A stretch of 64,000 nucleotides of DNA from Rhyacophila brunnea (Eukaryota; Arthropoda; Insecta; Trichoptera; Rhyacophilidae): assembly GCA_022495005.1 (NCBI GenBank), contig JAGYXB010001020.1:1550001-1614000 (forward strand), in the 5' to 3' direction. This document shows, in pieces, positions 11,931 to 24,962 of this stretch; positions within the stretch are counted from its first letter, which is position 1, and each line of letters opens with the position of its first letter. Both the position numbers and the translations under genes were made by a program. The notes beneath the pieces are model-generated. The model was not told where the DNA came from. It ran no database searches and saw only the letters and a list, made by a program, of their open reading frames with translations.

Positions 11931-13447
11931 AGTGGTAAGTCACGGTGAAATTGGGGTTTTACTTGGAAATAAATCTTTTAAGGAGGAAACCATGACGTAT
12001 ACCTACGTTATAGTTCTAGTGGCCAGTAGTAACATAAAATCAACACTGCCAACATCTTGGAAAATGTACAGACGATTTTTAGTTTTTCAGTTAGGTATAT
12101 CTCATTAATTGGAAACAATATCGAAAAATATAAAAAAACAACATTAAAAAAATACATCATCGTGAGTTTGAGTGAATGAGAGGGCATTTTGAGAGACTAG
12201 GACAGGAAGAGTATCACGCACTCGGGCAATAATATGAGGACTATTTTTGCTTTTTTCAAAGCCACCGGCGACTTGGTTTAGACTTAGAGCATACACAATT
12301 ATTTTAAAATATTGTGATTTTAATATATCATAGATTTTTAACAAGTAGGTACTTGAATATCATTTTTATTACTTTACTGCCCTAGTGTATACCTAGGTAC
12401 TGTTCTTTTCGGTTATGAATTGTTTACCTCGCCGTAATAGGTATTCTTTGCTACTACAAGGTAGTGATTATTTAAATACATAATATGCCCAATGTTTAAT
12501 TATTATTTATTAGTAATTGTTACGTAGCGTTCATATTATAAATGTTATCCAAATAATTTCTTCATTGTGGTCATACATAATATAATATTATAAACGATGT
12601 TATATTTTAATGTATTATAAAAAAACATAATATATACCTACATACATTCAGCTAATACATAATATGAAAGTTTTCATAAAAGTTTTCCGTTTAAGTCAAA
12701 GTTTAAGTTTTCTCAAGTGGAATTGGAAATATATGAACAAACTTTAATATCATAAATTCAATTTTATTGGTTAAAATTAAAAAAAAATCGGTATATTTAC
12801 AACTTTTGTTTTTTTTATTAATAACTTACTTTTTATCGATATGTACATAATATTACTCGTATTTATATATGTGGTTTATTGAATGATAGAAGTGCCTACG
12901 TCAGATTTTGGTCATTTTGACTTATGTATCAGAAAGTGCTTTAAAAGTTTTTTTCTTAATGCATTACGGCAGCCGATGTATTAAGAATGGAATATGAACA
13001 TAGCCAACGTGTATGCCAATATAAGGTTTAGGCATATGTTGACATAGGCGATTCAGATGTTGAGATTTATATTAGTGTGAGAGGTGCCTATATAAGTTAT
13101 AGTACGAAAAATTGCCACAGTACTTTGTTAATATTACATGCATGTTTTTAATATTGTCGATGACAGACAAATAGTTACCTGTACCTACTGCACAATACAA
13201 AAGTATTTGACAAAATTAATTCTAGTATTAGGAAAAATATGTATACTTATTTGATTTTTAACAGTTTAAACTATTTTCCGTATACATACAGAAACTTAAA
13301 ATTAGGCAGACATGTGTAGTGCGGTGACAATTAAATTGAATTATGAGAGAAATATGTTGTTCGTTATTCAAATATGGGCCCCATACAACATTGAAGTAAC
13401 TAACATTAGCCAATCTTTACGAATCGATTGCTTGTCAGTTTCTATAT
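11931..13447. other. Unassigned DNA
   Basis: No supported gene or repeat. It is strongly AT-rich, with clusters of ATAATAT words. Confidence 0.5.
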
Positions 13448-13462
13448 ACATACTCGTATATA

Positions 13463-13852
13463 TTTTTTTTTTTTTATTATTAAAAGCCATGAAGCCTCAA
13501 TGGAGGCTTATTCAGCTGTTACATTATATACATGTTTATAACAGATTTTTTCAATATATTACAGTAAGATAAATAATAACAATAATAATATTTAAACATC
13601 AATAGAACATTTGGTAAGGAACAATTTTATAATAAAAAAGACCTCAATATTGGGCTCGGTCAAAAACAACTCGATATCCAGAGGCAACTGATACCCCTTC
13701 TTTATCAACCTTGGAACTAGCTCTTTTCTTTGTATGTCATAGAGTGAACATTGCCAAATAACGTGATTGAGGTCTTCATTGGCATTTCCACATAGACATT
13801 TTGGACTGTTAACTATCCCTATGCGATAAAGGGATGATGCAAGACTGTAGTG
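13463..13852 (-). mobile_element. 5'-truncated non-LTR retrotransposon with 15-bp TSD
   Basis: ACATACTCGTATATA is duplicated exactly at 13448-13462 and 13853-13867. The insert on the minus strand encodes the last ~85 residues of a LINE ORF2: YRIGIVNSPKC, then a zinc-knuckle-like C-x-C-x8-H-x4-C (CLCG, EDLNH, VIWQC), then LYDIQRKELVPRL, ending at a stop at 13592. A ~120-nt 3' UTR and a poly(A) tail follow (T run at about 13463-13475 on the plus strand). The C-x-C-x8-H-x4-C tail is typical of R1/Jockey-group elements. The intact duplication and frame suggest a recent insertion. Confidence 0.93.
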
Positions 13853-13867
13853 ACATACTCGTATATA

Positions 13868-15377
13868 CACCGATGATTTTTTTGAAAATCGAATACAAAT
13901 ACGACAGTTTTATATAATAAATTTTGTAATTTAGTCAACAATTTATGAGCAATGCTGGTTATTCGTCGGATCCTTGTCATTTGTATACTCAGGTTATAGA
14001 AAAGCTACGAAAATATAATTCCAATTTGAGTCCTGCGTAATAAATGCCAATCAGGTTAATAAAACAAAGCCACGAGTGAATGTTATTGTGACATCCAGGA
14101 AACCAATTAGAACGCTTGTTTTCCGGAACAGGCGTGCATTCGCGTACCGCACATGGATCAAATTAAATCCGGTAGAGAGAGACAGCGGATTCTGTTAGTT
14201 GACGCAGTAGTTTACGAACACACTGTTGTTTGTTTGAATTGTTATCCCGGTTATCCGGTTTATCTACAACTACATGCTAGGAAATTCTAAACGAATTAAT
14301 TGAGTTCGATAGTCACAAGATTTGATGTGATTGTCAGCGATTTTGACTATTTGTGACTAGATGAAGGCCACTCCTTATGATCTCCATTATTCTCCGATCT
14401 TCGTCTTTTGTCACCATTACTTCTGGTAAACTTGATTAATGTCATCGACCCATCGACTCTTTGGTCTTTAGTCGTTGGCTGGTGATATTTATACATCGAT
14501 GGTTTGTTTTTCGAGCGATGTAACTTTACAATTTATACTTCAAGGTCTTATACTTTACATTATGTACCTTTTTCATTTTAGTACTTCTGAATAATATTAA
14601 GTCCATGTTTCGCACACATAGGTATGTTAGTATTGGAAGAACGTTTAGGTTAAACACTTGACACTAAACTTATGGAATAGTGGGAGGTCACTCTTGAAGA
14701 CATTGTTTAATATACTGGTAAATCGGTATAGTGTTAACGTTAAATTTGATTATAAGTAAACGAAAATAATATCAAATTAAACATATTTTCATTTTCTATA
14801 AAATTATAAAAAAATGTAAGCTACATATCCCTTTTCCAGATTATTTGTAGCTCCTGTTTGAGCCAATTTCCTGTAGCATCCTTTCCAAACAATTTCAAAT
14901 CATAACCATCTGGAAACATTTAATTTAGTGTCGATTTGACAGTGGTCCCAAAAATATTCAATATTAAATTCATCAAAACCAATGCCCAAAAAACTACAGG
15001 ATTACCGACACGTGTTTCAATTATACCTGATAAAGCTCACCACGCAAGCCAAACACGTGTCGTAAAGTAATTTCATGTGTGGTCAATACAAATGTGATAT
15101 ACCGACCTATTCATTTTATAAATTCAGGAATTTTCTTTATTTCCTACTCATAATTCTATGAAAATTTAATTGAACGTTTTTTAAAGAGTACTTTAACCTA
15201 AGACAGAAATTAGACAAAGATAGTGTTATAGATATATCCCACAAACGTGAGAGTGAATTTAGATATATTTCTCACTGTATTGTTTATTTAATTTACTTAT
15301 AAGTTTTTTTTGTTTTTTGACAACAATATAAATCTCATATTACGAACTATTAAATTAATAATTTGCAATGTGTATAG
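13868..15377. other. Mostly unassigned; one weak LINE relic and a 12-bp hairpin
   Basis: The minus strand at about 14345-14475 carries a degenerate DDI-x-QV ... W ... TK(D)R ... WRS pattern, like a LINE polymerase C-terminus, with several stops. CGACACGTGTTT at 15006-15017 pairs perfectly with its reverse complement at 15051-15062. Nothing else was recognised. Confidence 0.4.
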
Positions 15378-15760
15378 CATATGTCTTGGCCCAGATTTTC
15401 CCTTGATTGCGACGAGCAAAACATCGAAAGTGTCGACAGCTTTAAATACCGGGAGGTGCACATCAAAGGGGATGGCACTTTGCAAAGAGAGCTCGCTATT
15501 CGAGTGGCAATGGCTGGAGCAACACTCAACTCGATGCGGAATGTCTGGGACACATGAATATACTCGGTTAAAACCAAACTCGATCCTATTCGATGCTTGC
15601 ATTTTGATGGCGCTGCTTTAGCGCTTAGCGAGTTATGGCGCCGTACGAATGGTCAAATCAACCGTATATTGAGCTTCGAGAATAGGATGTTTGCAGCGGA
15701 TACTGGGTGTGCGGTGGTATATTTAAAAAAATCTCCAATGGATTGGTTTAGGCGGGGATT
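15378..15760 (+). pseudogene. LINE reverse-transcriptase fragment (frameshifted)
   Basis: A frame starting near 15381 reads VDSFKYREVHIKGDGTLQRE then IRVAMAGATLNSM and stops at 15555. This is the segment just after the RT catalytic region in many insect LINEs (V(E/D)xFKYLG... xDGx...I..RI..A). A second frame then reads EYTRLK...FDACILMALL (15553-15621). A third gives RILGVRW-like residues after about 15690. The order is collinear with one polymerase, so the copy is broken by at least two frameshifts. The long open frame on the opposite strand is a shadow of this. Confidence 0.65.
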
Positions 15761-17322
15761 AATTAAATTTTAAAAACTAACAAACACGATCTGCAAATTG
15801 TATTTTTAGTTCAAGGAAAACAAATAAATACCTATATCTGACAAAGTGTTTTTAATTTTATTTCCACAGCCTACCTGCACTGTTATAGTTTTGTTAAGGC
15901 AGTGTTTAATTGAATTTTAGAAACTAATAACATCATCTTCAATTTGTATTCTTACTAAAAACAAATAAGTATGACTGACAAACTTATGTGCACTGTTTGT
16001 ATCGGATCTACACAGCCTACCTCCACCCTTTGCGACTACCGTGTGATACCCATATGCTTTAAATGAGGAGAGGATATGGTTATAGAAGAAGAAGACGACG
16101 AATTTAACAGTACCTTTACAAGGACGTAGAGTTCTAGTTATAATTTGATAATATTATAATAGTTCAAAATACGCTGTGTAGGAATGTATAAAGATTATGA
16201 TTATTTTAATGTCATTTAATAATTGTTATTCATCACTCATGTTTCGAAAATTGTTGAATAATTAACAATCACCGTTACTTTTATTTTGGGTTGTTAGTTT
16301 AATACACTACGGCGTGTACTTTATTTTCTTGTATATAAAGCATTTCATTTCGCGGTAAGATAAAGCCTCGATAAAAGAAATGTTTTTTTCCAATTTCACC
16401 TAAGAGGGTGTAAATAACAGTTTTTATATGCAATGTGCTATGAAACAAGAAGAAAGCCTACTGAAGTATAGCTTAGGTTCAATTTATTCCATATATTGTA
16501 TTGAAGGCGCTTTTATTTTCTGCAAACTCACATTGTGTTTTATACGCGAGAGTATGGTGTTACCTATACATATTCTTTTCATAGACACATGGTAGTTAAT
16601 TATTTAACTGATCAAAGGTTTAGTTAACATCAAAGATAAAGCGGTTTTTCAAAGTAAAGGTGGTTAAGTAGCTCAAATGCATTGCTAATAATTAATATTC
16701 TTTATCATGGCGTTCTAGACAGCTTGAATTCACTCGTTCGATATTTATTGGCACGCTCACACGTTCAATGGAAATCTCGTGGAACTGAAAAGAGGTCTCT
16801 CTCGTCCTCTTCGATCTTCGGCTTGACCAAATACTACAAGTGTATCCATGCTATTATCATCCTTGTGAGCTGCGTGACAATAATTTAGTTAAATACTCTG
16901 ACATATTATGCAAACTGAGAAGAGAATGCGGAGTTGTCCATGGTGGAGTCGTTCATCTGTGTTCTCCACGGGACTTTCAGCAACAGTCTCCAGTATCACA
17001 TTTCAAATGTATAGCCTCTGTCTATTCCCTGTCTTTACCACCCGAGTCTTGGAGGCATATACATAGGTTTATAATACATATTTTTTTCCACTCCGAAACA
17101 TTGAATAAAAAAATAACATGTAAAAACATAAACTTTAACACCCTCATTTTTGAATACTTCACACACTTTATTTTGTGATAATAATTATGATGTAAAACCA
17201 TCTATGAAAGGTAATAATCTTAACTAAATAGGTAATGAAGTAAAAACTCGGTGCTTTGCGCCTCGCGGGGTGTCTCCGCCCCCCCCCCGTGACCCATGGT
17301 CACTTAAATCCTGATGGCTAAA
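15761..17322. other. Unassigned DNA
   Basis: Several open frames between 16680 and 17180 show no recognisable domain. GAAGAAGAAGACGACGAA near 16086 resembles the GAA-rich LINE tails seen at 25.0 and 54.9 kb, but no coding part precedes it. Confidence 0.4.
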
Positions 17323-17657
17323 ATTATTAAACATGGAACATGCTTTGCCTACTGATTCTCTGAATGCTGGTTGTCCAAATTCGAAAGAAAATTCGAAAAA
17401 AAAGGATTCAAACAATTTTACATTTCTGAAAATTATGTAATTACAATAATAAAACTAAAGAAATAATAATAACAGACGAACGATACGTCGCACAGAATGT
17501 AGGCTACTGAACTTAAAATGAAAATAATCAGCGCGTGTAAGTAATCGGGGCGGGGCGCGGGCCGCGGGCGGGCTGCGCGTCTATAGTTATTCTACGTCTA
17601 TTTTTCGTAACGCTTTTGCGTCGGAGATCATGAGTAAAACATGTTCCATGTTAAAAT
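17323..17657. repeat. Inverted repeat flanking a GC-rich block
   Basis: ACATGGAACATG at about 17331-17342 pairs with CATGTTCCATGT at 17640-17651, extended by partly matching flanks to about 24 bp. The interior holds a GC-rich block at 17546-17580 (GGGGCGGGGCGCGGGCCGCG), striking in this AT-rich window. A 10-base C run lies just outside at 17278-17288. This may be a small non-coding TIR element, but no target duplication was identified. Confidence 0.4.
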
Positions 17658-18571
17658 ACAACAGATGGCGTTTTAGGACTCAAATTTATTATTAATCATC
17701 TGCGTCTGGGTCAGAAAATTTATAGGTAATAAATCATTACAATGACAAATGGCCGGAACCTATCATCATACCAGGACAATCTCGGTCAAATTGGGACGCA
17801 TCGCCAACCTACATAATATAATAATTGGAGATTTTGGTCATACATTAGCTGAAGTTTCGATATATATAATACATAATTTCGGGTTTTACCATTGATATTC
17901 TCATTTCCATGTCATCCTCGCATCAACCTTTATCAGAGATACCGGACCCGAGATTAACATATTGTCTGAACACGTACATGCCATTCGTAACATATTGCAT
18001 TGCTACATACTTTGTTACATGAAAATAATAGATTATGACGTAATATATTGTATTATATACACACAATAATTCGAAGACAGCATACCAATTAGCCGTGTTT
18101 GAACTACCTACTATGAAATAAAACTACAGCCTTACAACTTACAATGAAAGTTATAAGTACTCAAAATATGAAAATTCACTTACTCGTGGGAGACAGAAAG
18201 CTTTCACTCGTGATATTATGGGTATTGTACATAGGTCTACTCAAAGCTTTAATCAAAAGTTATTTTTGGGCGTTTGTAAAGCTTGACACCGGAAATCTAT
18301 CCAACGAAGCGTTGCGTCGTATGAAATTAATTAACCAAGTAATTCGGCAATCATTAATTGAATTAAAATCAACGCGGAGAACGAATGGGATCAATAAAAT
18401 GTATACGAATTTAGGCGCACAACACTTCTAATTTTGGACATGTCAATGTACCGACTTCGGTACCTTCTTTCTTCTTTAGTTTGTTACCTTATTGTATTTT
18501 GGCAATGACGCAGAGCTTCTTCTTTTCTTTTTATCCTTGTAGCATCGTCTTCAATAAATAATATTGATCAC
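17658..18571. other. Unassigned DNA
   Basis: A 95-codon open frame on the plus strand (18144-18431) has no recognisable domain and is probably chance. Nothing else was seen. Confidence 0.45.
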
Positions 18572-18856
18572 CAGGGGCCTTATGTTAGAACTTGCGAGTT
18601 GTAGTCGCCCGGTCGACGTGACGTCATATGACATCATTGTGACGTACTACCGGAGTGATAATAGCATTCGAGAAAATAACGCTACTAAAATAGTGGCGTT
18701 ATCCATTGTCCCCATACACAAATAGGTGTTTCAGCATAATAATATCTATGGTGAGCCTTGTGCGTTGGACGGCTTGCCTCGAGCGTGTATTGGCTGACGT
18801 CACAATTACGCCATGTCGTCGGGTGACTTCATATCACTAGTTAGAACATAGGGCTG
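18572..18856. mobile_element. Probable hAT-type MITE (decayed)
   Basis: It begins CAGGGGCCTTATGTTAGAAC and ends in TTAGAACATAGGGCTG, imperfect inverted repeats with the CAG...CTG ends of hAT elements. Inner arms continue the symmetry: a CCCGGTCGACGTGACGTCAT-like block on the left and a TGACGTCACAATTACG block on the right. No clear 8-bp duplication remains. About 285 bp and non-coding. Confidence 0.55.
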
Positions 18857-19215
18857 CATATTGCAGAACGTATACCTACTTCCTGTATAATATCAGTCTC
18901 GTCGATTTCCTACTGTCTTGAAAATGGACTTAATTTATGACGCTGCATACTATAGAAGAAAACTTCCGCATGTCTACGTTTCTCTTGCAGTCTTACAAAC
19001 ATATCAGAAGAACTGTCAAAAATGGAACTACAAACTACCATATGGACCGCATTTTGAAAACGTCATTCGAATTTATGTAAAATAAGCAGAAAATTAGTAG
19101 TATACTATATGTTTGAGAATCGCCAGAGCCAAATATTTTATTGTCAGCAATTGTACCGATACCCTCACGGTTTACTAACTAAACAAATTTTGATTTTGTT
19201 TTATAATTAACAATT
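18857..19215. other. Unassigned DNA
   Basis: Nothing recognisable. Confidence 0.5.
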
Positions 19216-19587
19216 CTGTGGCTGCAGGGTAAAAGTTATTAGGTCGCGTTTTTACGAAATTAAGATTTTAATTTACATGTGATTAAATAATTACTTTTTT
19301 TGTGTATAATAGATTTTGTCTCATGTCAGCAAAATAAATAGATATTTAATTTTGTAGAAATAGCTTAAATTAAGAAAATCATTTTTAACTCTAAGTAAAA
19401 ACTATTCAAAATTTTGAATATAACACAATATCAAAAACTTTAATATACATAAATAATCTAAATGAAATATAAAAATACTGCAATTAAATGAGTACTTAAT
19501 AATATTTTGAAAAATGTGATTTATTTCAAAAGCGATTATCTCAGCTGCAACCAAACTGACTTAAGCGCTTTTACCCCAATACCACAG
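19216..19587. mobile_element. Non-autonomous TIR element
   Basis: The left end CTGTGGCTGCAGGGTAAAAG and the right end (reverse complement CTGTGGTATTGGGGTAAAAG) are inverted repeats; the right end adds a GTTTGGTTGCAGCTGAGAT block. ATT flanks both sides, which is too short to be a firm duplication. The layout resembles the termini of the elements at 6.7 and 49.4 kb. Non-coding, 372 bp. Confidence 0.55.
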
Positions 19588-20279
19588 ATTATTCAAGAAG
19601 ACACAAAAATATGCAAACTATACATGTAATTCGAACTCATGTGTATTATGAAAGTTACAATTTTATTTTTAGAATGTTATCAGAATTTAAAAAAAAAACT
19701 GAAATTAGGGTAAAATCTATACAATATAAATTCTAATCAACTAAACTTGTTAATAATTCTTAAGACGCCAATTAATATTGGATGGATAATGGCTGCATAA
19801 ATTTGTAGATTCGGTTAAGATTTTACTCAGCTACCTACCGATGATTGGAATTCTTAGATTACCTGCGTAGGAATATAATAAACAGATATGAATTGTTGAG
19901 CGTCGAATGGTTAAGATAATAATTATGTAAATCATCAAAATAATAACTTCCATTAAACGAGGCAGGGATATACATACTGAATACCAAAACAGCGGTGTGG
20001 GTTGCACTGAAAGGAAGAACAATGGCTCGTTTTGTATGGATTTGTGTGGAGTGAAAAGCGCCTTCCTCTGCGGCGTCCATACATTAACCTATCCAGTACC
20101 GTTTCCTTGCATTTACATGGTTACCGACAGTCCCGGATGTTCGATAGTGTACCGGTTCGATCTCTACTTCAGATAGCATCTAAGAGCAATTAGATCGCGT
20201 TGCGAATTAAATTGCTATAATCTAACGATTTGATAATTAAATTGCGATAATTATCAACGTTGATTTCAAAGAGTTTTTA
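19588..20279. other. Unassigned DNA
   Basis: Overlapping minus-strand frames at 19831-20080 have no recognisable domain. Nothing else was seen. Confidence 0.45.
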
Positions 20280-20284
20280 ATATT

Positions 20285-20660
20285 TAAGGCAACTGAGGCA
20301 TGGTCTAAAAAGATGGTGGCTAGGCGATGCGCGGATTGTAAAAACGTCGAGCCGAACGAAATATAATTTGTCATAGAAATTCAACATGCGCCATTTTAAT
20401 GTTATGTTTATTATTATATTCGTAATAATAATAGTATATTCGTAATAATAATAGTATATTCATTGACATGTTTTCTTTTTCATCTTTACACGATTTAAGA
20501 ATATATTCCTCCGACGCCATCACAAAACAAATTGACGTGCTCACATGTCGACTATCGCTCGCCGACTGGCAACGCGGCCGAAATTACGTCCCACATACTG
20601 TTGAAAATTATTTGCCGTTTCACTTATGTACGCTCTTAATACTGCGCAAATCTATATCAG
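20285..20660 (+). repeat. Dispersed repeat R, copy 1
   Basis: This matches 59640-59975 in the same orientation over about 350 bp. Shared blocks in order: ACTGAGGCA(T/C)GG, ATAATTTGTCAT, AAATTCAACATGCG, CATCTTTACACGATTTAAGA, GCCATCAC, and GAAAATTATTTGCCGTTTCA. This copy has an extra tandem duplication of a 20-mer (ATATTCGTAATAATAATAGT-type) at about 20418-20460. Neither copy has a shared open frame, so it is likely a non-coding TE. Confidence 0.75.
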
Positions 20661-20664
20661 TTAT

Positions 20665-21233
20665 AAATGCTGGTACATAGGTATTCATTATTCCACTTCA
20701 GAAATCACTATAAACCTCGCATCGTCTAATAATAATTAATCACTGCGTTTTGGAGTGTTAATTAACGCCACAAAGGAATATAAAAACTACACTCTTGTAT
20801 CGGTTTAAGGTGCATAATATTTTTGGGTTCTCATTGTTCTGTGGTTCGCGTCAGTTCAGTTCCTTGCTCTGACATAGTTGTCGAGACTTCAAGACTTAAA
20901 GGGTAAAAAATATCTACACAAATTCCAAATAAAATAAGTACCTACTCTGATTCAGTTTATGACGGTATGGTTATTCAAATTTTTTGACAACCCTGCACAT
21001 TTACCGATTTACTACATCGCATCACATAATATGAGGGAGAGGAGAACATAATCAAGTACTGCTAATCCGTGTAGTGTGAGTTACTGTAGAAACGGAAGCT
21101 GTAAAAACTTTTCGTTTCTAATGATTAGGAAAATTTTAGGTATATATTGGGTTATTCGAAAATTGTACAATTACTCATGTAGGTAGTAGGTATATATATA
21201 GATATAAACTCGTCAAAATTGTAATAATAATAT
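20665..21233. other. Unassigned DNA
   Basis: Nothing recognisable. Confidence 0.5.
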
Positions 21234-21458
21234 ATCTTTTCTTCTTTCTTTCGACCATGTCCGATCCTAATAGGGTGGAGGTTTGTATTAACAGATTTTA
21301 TTTTTACGAGAAATGGATGTCAGCCACTTGCTCAACCTATTAGGTCCATACTCTGACTCATACACAAATTGAAAAACAATATATGCATTTGCCAGACCCG
21401 GGATTCGAACCTGGGACCCTCGACTCTATGGGCCGGCGTTTAAGCCACGCGGCCATCA
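21234..21458 (-). mobile_element. tRNA-derived SINE, copy 2 (fullest copy)
   Basis: On the minus strand: a tRNA-like head (GATGGCCGCGTGGCTTAAACG A-box region; AGGTTCGAATCC B box), a body with GGTCTGGCAAATGCATATAT and TTGAGCAAGTGGCT, then ATTTCTCGT, CTGTTAATACAAAC, and a tail CTATTAGGATCGGACATGGT followed by AAAGAAAGAAGAAAAG. The tail also ends the SINE at 53.0-53.3 kb. This copy therefore shows the full head-body-tail order of the family. Confidence 0.85.
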
Positions 21459-21836
21459 ATATATACAATGATGTTATTAATATATGATAATGCAATAAAA
21501 AAAATATAATATATGCATCTTATCAGAACCTATTACTAAGTTTTAAATTTCATATTATACGGCAACCATATATTTTTGGAAAAATTTAGAACACATCTGA
21601 ATAAGGGTTCTTAACAAATCGTTTATAAGGTAATTTTATTTAAACATCGTAAGTATATTATTGTTATTATATGTTTATTTATAAGCAGAAGGTTTGTTGA
21701 CTTTAAAACATTAAACAAGCATACTTGTGAATAATCATTTAAATATAATGCTAATTTCTATAAAAGTAGAAAGTTTTACCATCTAAAATATTTAAAATAA
21801 CAACTACCTACTAAGAAAATAATTTTAATGTGACGT

Positions 21837-21985
21837 CCTGAGAAAAGCGGGAGATCAAGAAGGATGGAAAGTTTTGGTCGCTCAAAGGATGGCAAAATTA
21901 AAAAGTGGTCAAGATCCTCAGCCACGAGAGTACGACCAAGAAGAGAATGCGACGTGCATTTTATATAAGCAATAGTTATATATTT
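21837..21985 (+). pseudogene. Possible LINE C-terminal coding fragment
   Basis: A plus-strand frame from about 21838 reads LRKAGDQEGWKVLVAQRMAK and on to a stop near 21972. The charged, W-containing pattern resembles LINE polymerase tails, but no diagnostic motif is present. Chance cannot be excluded. Confidence 0.25.
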
Positions 21986-21989
21986 ATAT

Positions 21990-24947
21990 ATAAATATTGT
22001 ATGTTTTTTTTCTCTTTCAACCTACTTACTCTACAAGTTCTTAAACTAATTGTCTATACATTAAATAATAACAAAAAGTCAAATGACCGACACAGAAGTG
22101 GGGTGTTGAATTATTTTTTAAGACGTCGTCGTAAGGACTGCCCTATATAATACAGGACGTATGGTCACCGTAACTATACTATCATAATACGTGTATTAAT
22201 ATTATGTATTATGAGTATGACAATAAAAGAAAAAGTTAATGCCCTTAATTTTATAAAATGTATATAAAAAGTTTGTCTATTTTTCGATATCTAATGGGAA
22301 ATTAGGTATCAGCACGTCATGTATCTACGTTTGAAGATACCTAAATGCATAACCTTGGTTATAAGACGATAGTTTGGAAGTATCTGTATAAATTATTAAT
22401 ACATTTAAGCATATACTTAAGGGGGGACATGCTCGTCGAAGGTCAAAATTGAGTTTTTATTGTATTTTCAAACCATGATCCTGGACACTCCTTAAACGTT
22501 GTACATAATCTATTTATATAATTTTGAAGCCTTATTATCCTTTATAGTTATTTTAAATATTTGATGACTGCATAAAGTATTTTTGTTACATAAAATAGTA
22601 TTCTTTTAAACCTCTCGCTCTAATGTTTTAGAATATAGTCATATTTCGGTACATAACTGTGCAGTGGTGTTAAGATTTTTTACATTTATTAATTTTTAAA
22701 CGCATTTATAAACCATTAGCATAATTTATTACGAGATAATTTTTGTAAAATATTCACGATAAAAAATTATTTTGATAATCTCTGTGATCCCAAATTTGAC
22801 AAGAATTAGGCATTTCATTATTCAAAAAATCGGCAAGATTAACACATTTTAAGATGATTCTAAAGATACTTATTATAAGCCATGTCTTTGACCATTCAAG
22901 TGTGATAAACATCTTATCAATAATGATTGCTTTATAATAATTATTGACCTAAGAATAAGGTAGTGTTTTTTTGAAATACGCCATTTCGTTTGTTATTCCC
23001 CAGTGGTTAAGCTACAACATACGGCCGTAGCCATAAATTGACAAACTATAATTGAAGTAGGGAGTAAAATGACATTGACGCGCGTGTTTGAACATGTACC
23101 GTTTAAAAAAAAATAAAAAATAAATCGGTTAGCACGTGGGCCGTTAAATATATAATATATTTTAAAACTTAGAAACATATTCAATACGACCTCGCACTAC
23201 ATACGTAGTTCATATTGTGCACTTTAATAATTGTGTTATGTTATGTACCAATATGGAATAATATTAAATTATTTTAATAAAGGTATGCGCGTATTATTGT
23301 GTCGATAAAATACTATTAGTCTTGGTTTGATTTTTAATGCTAATGAAAGTGTATTTTTGAATAAATGATATTCGAGGCATCGTGCATGTTTAATATTTTA
23401 GCTTGCGGCCATTAATGTACGCTTCCTGCACTTTTGCTGCTGACGTCATATTATCAACTGATCAAGGTCAGCGGATTTCCAAAACACTTTTCTGCTCATT
23501 CACAAATTGAGAAAATGTGCCATCAAAACCCGTACAAATACTGCATAATATTATTGTGTGCATACATTCTTGTACGTTTGTCTCGAGACAGACAGAAAAC
23601 GTTCACTTATTAAAAATTCAGTATGAATATGGAAACATACCAAAAGATGTTTTTGTCTTCATTTAACACTGTATATTTTAAAGTACTATACCTGCTAAGA
23701 AATTTACTTTATTATAATATGTAAGTATTAAATTATATTCTACCATCAAGACAAAAATAGCGTGTTACTAGATATTGATATAATATGTATGCGCCATGTA
23801 TTATACATATATGGTGGACATTTTCATATTTAAAAATATTGACATGTAGGTACAAGAGAGACCAGAAAAGACAATCAGAAAAATGCTTTATTTTTCAAAA
23901 TAGTCAAACTTAATAATAATGCCTTATAGGTCATGGAAAGGCACGTATTCACGGAAACAATATTAAACAATGGTTTTGAAATAAGGTTGTTTTTGTTATT
24001 TCTATCTAAATATTTATCGACTAATAAAACAACCCGTGGAATCAAATAGAATTTAAATTATGATTTTATAAAATGGAACTCTACCAAGGTCATTAATAGA
24101 CACTCATTGAGGATAACAATAAAAAAATCAATCTAAAATGTAGGTATAATTCTCTGACATGCCTATGACAAAATTTAAGAAAAAATGTAAATAAGCCAAC
24201 CGCGTGATAGACAGCGTCATAGAATTAATTAAAAAAGTTCCTGTCTCCTGTTACTCTAAAAATCCAATGTGAAATGGATCACAATACCAAATCTTCAATG
24301 AACCACTAAAACAAATGTCCTTAAACAAAGCAGAGTGACAATGTAGTTATGAGTGATAGTAGTCCTGAAATTAGTTCTAACAAAATCAGACTTCAATATA
24401 ATGCTTCAAAATTCTCACTTAGTAGAATCTGGGCTCGAAATGGACCGGAGCCCACTGCAGCGCGGTTATAAAACCCCCAAAATTATCGCTCCGTCTCGTG
24501 GAAAAAATAATAGACAAACAAATATAACAAAAAATCTAACACACTTATTTTTATAAAATACATATAAAATTAGATAACTATATATTATGTTGATATTTTC
24601 GTAAAATTATCAAGCGCTCCGGTTCGTAAAATTTAGTAGAATAATATGTTGTGTAGGTACTGTCATACTAGGACTTAATACTTTACGGTAAACTACAGAA
24701 ATCTCGACATAATTTTGATGTGAGAGGTGGAGTGGTATATAATTGATAATAGGTACTTCATTTAAGTTCGCATCCAAAAAACACATTTATTTTGTACACA
24801 TTCGACAATGAAAATTTACGTGATAATTAAACACGATTATGGAATTGATTTTTAAATTATTGACAGGGGCTCAGAGATAACAACACGCTCCCTTACCCAG
24901 TGAATAACAAGACCGGGAAATTACAATTTGAATCTGATTCTCACTAG
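21990..24947. other. Unassigned DNA
   Basis: About 3 kb of AT-rich sequence. Short frames at 22993-23184 and 24353-24556 show no domain. No inverted or direct repeats were recognised. Confidence 0.5.
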
Positions 24948-24962
24948 CTCGGTTGAAGGATT

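Noticed and set aside
15297..15602. 101-codon minus-strand open frame
   Set aside because: It is the antisense shadow of a LINE polymerase segment (VDSFKY...AGATLNSM) read on the plus strand.
18144..18431. 95-codon plus-strand frame
   Set aside because: No recognisable motif, AT-driven composition and no supporting context.
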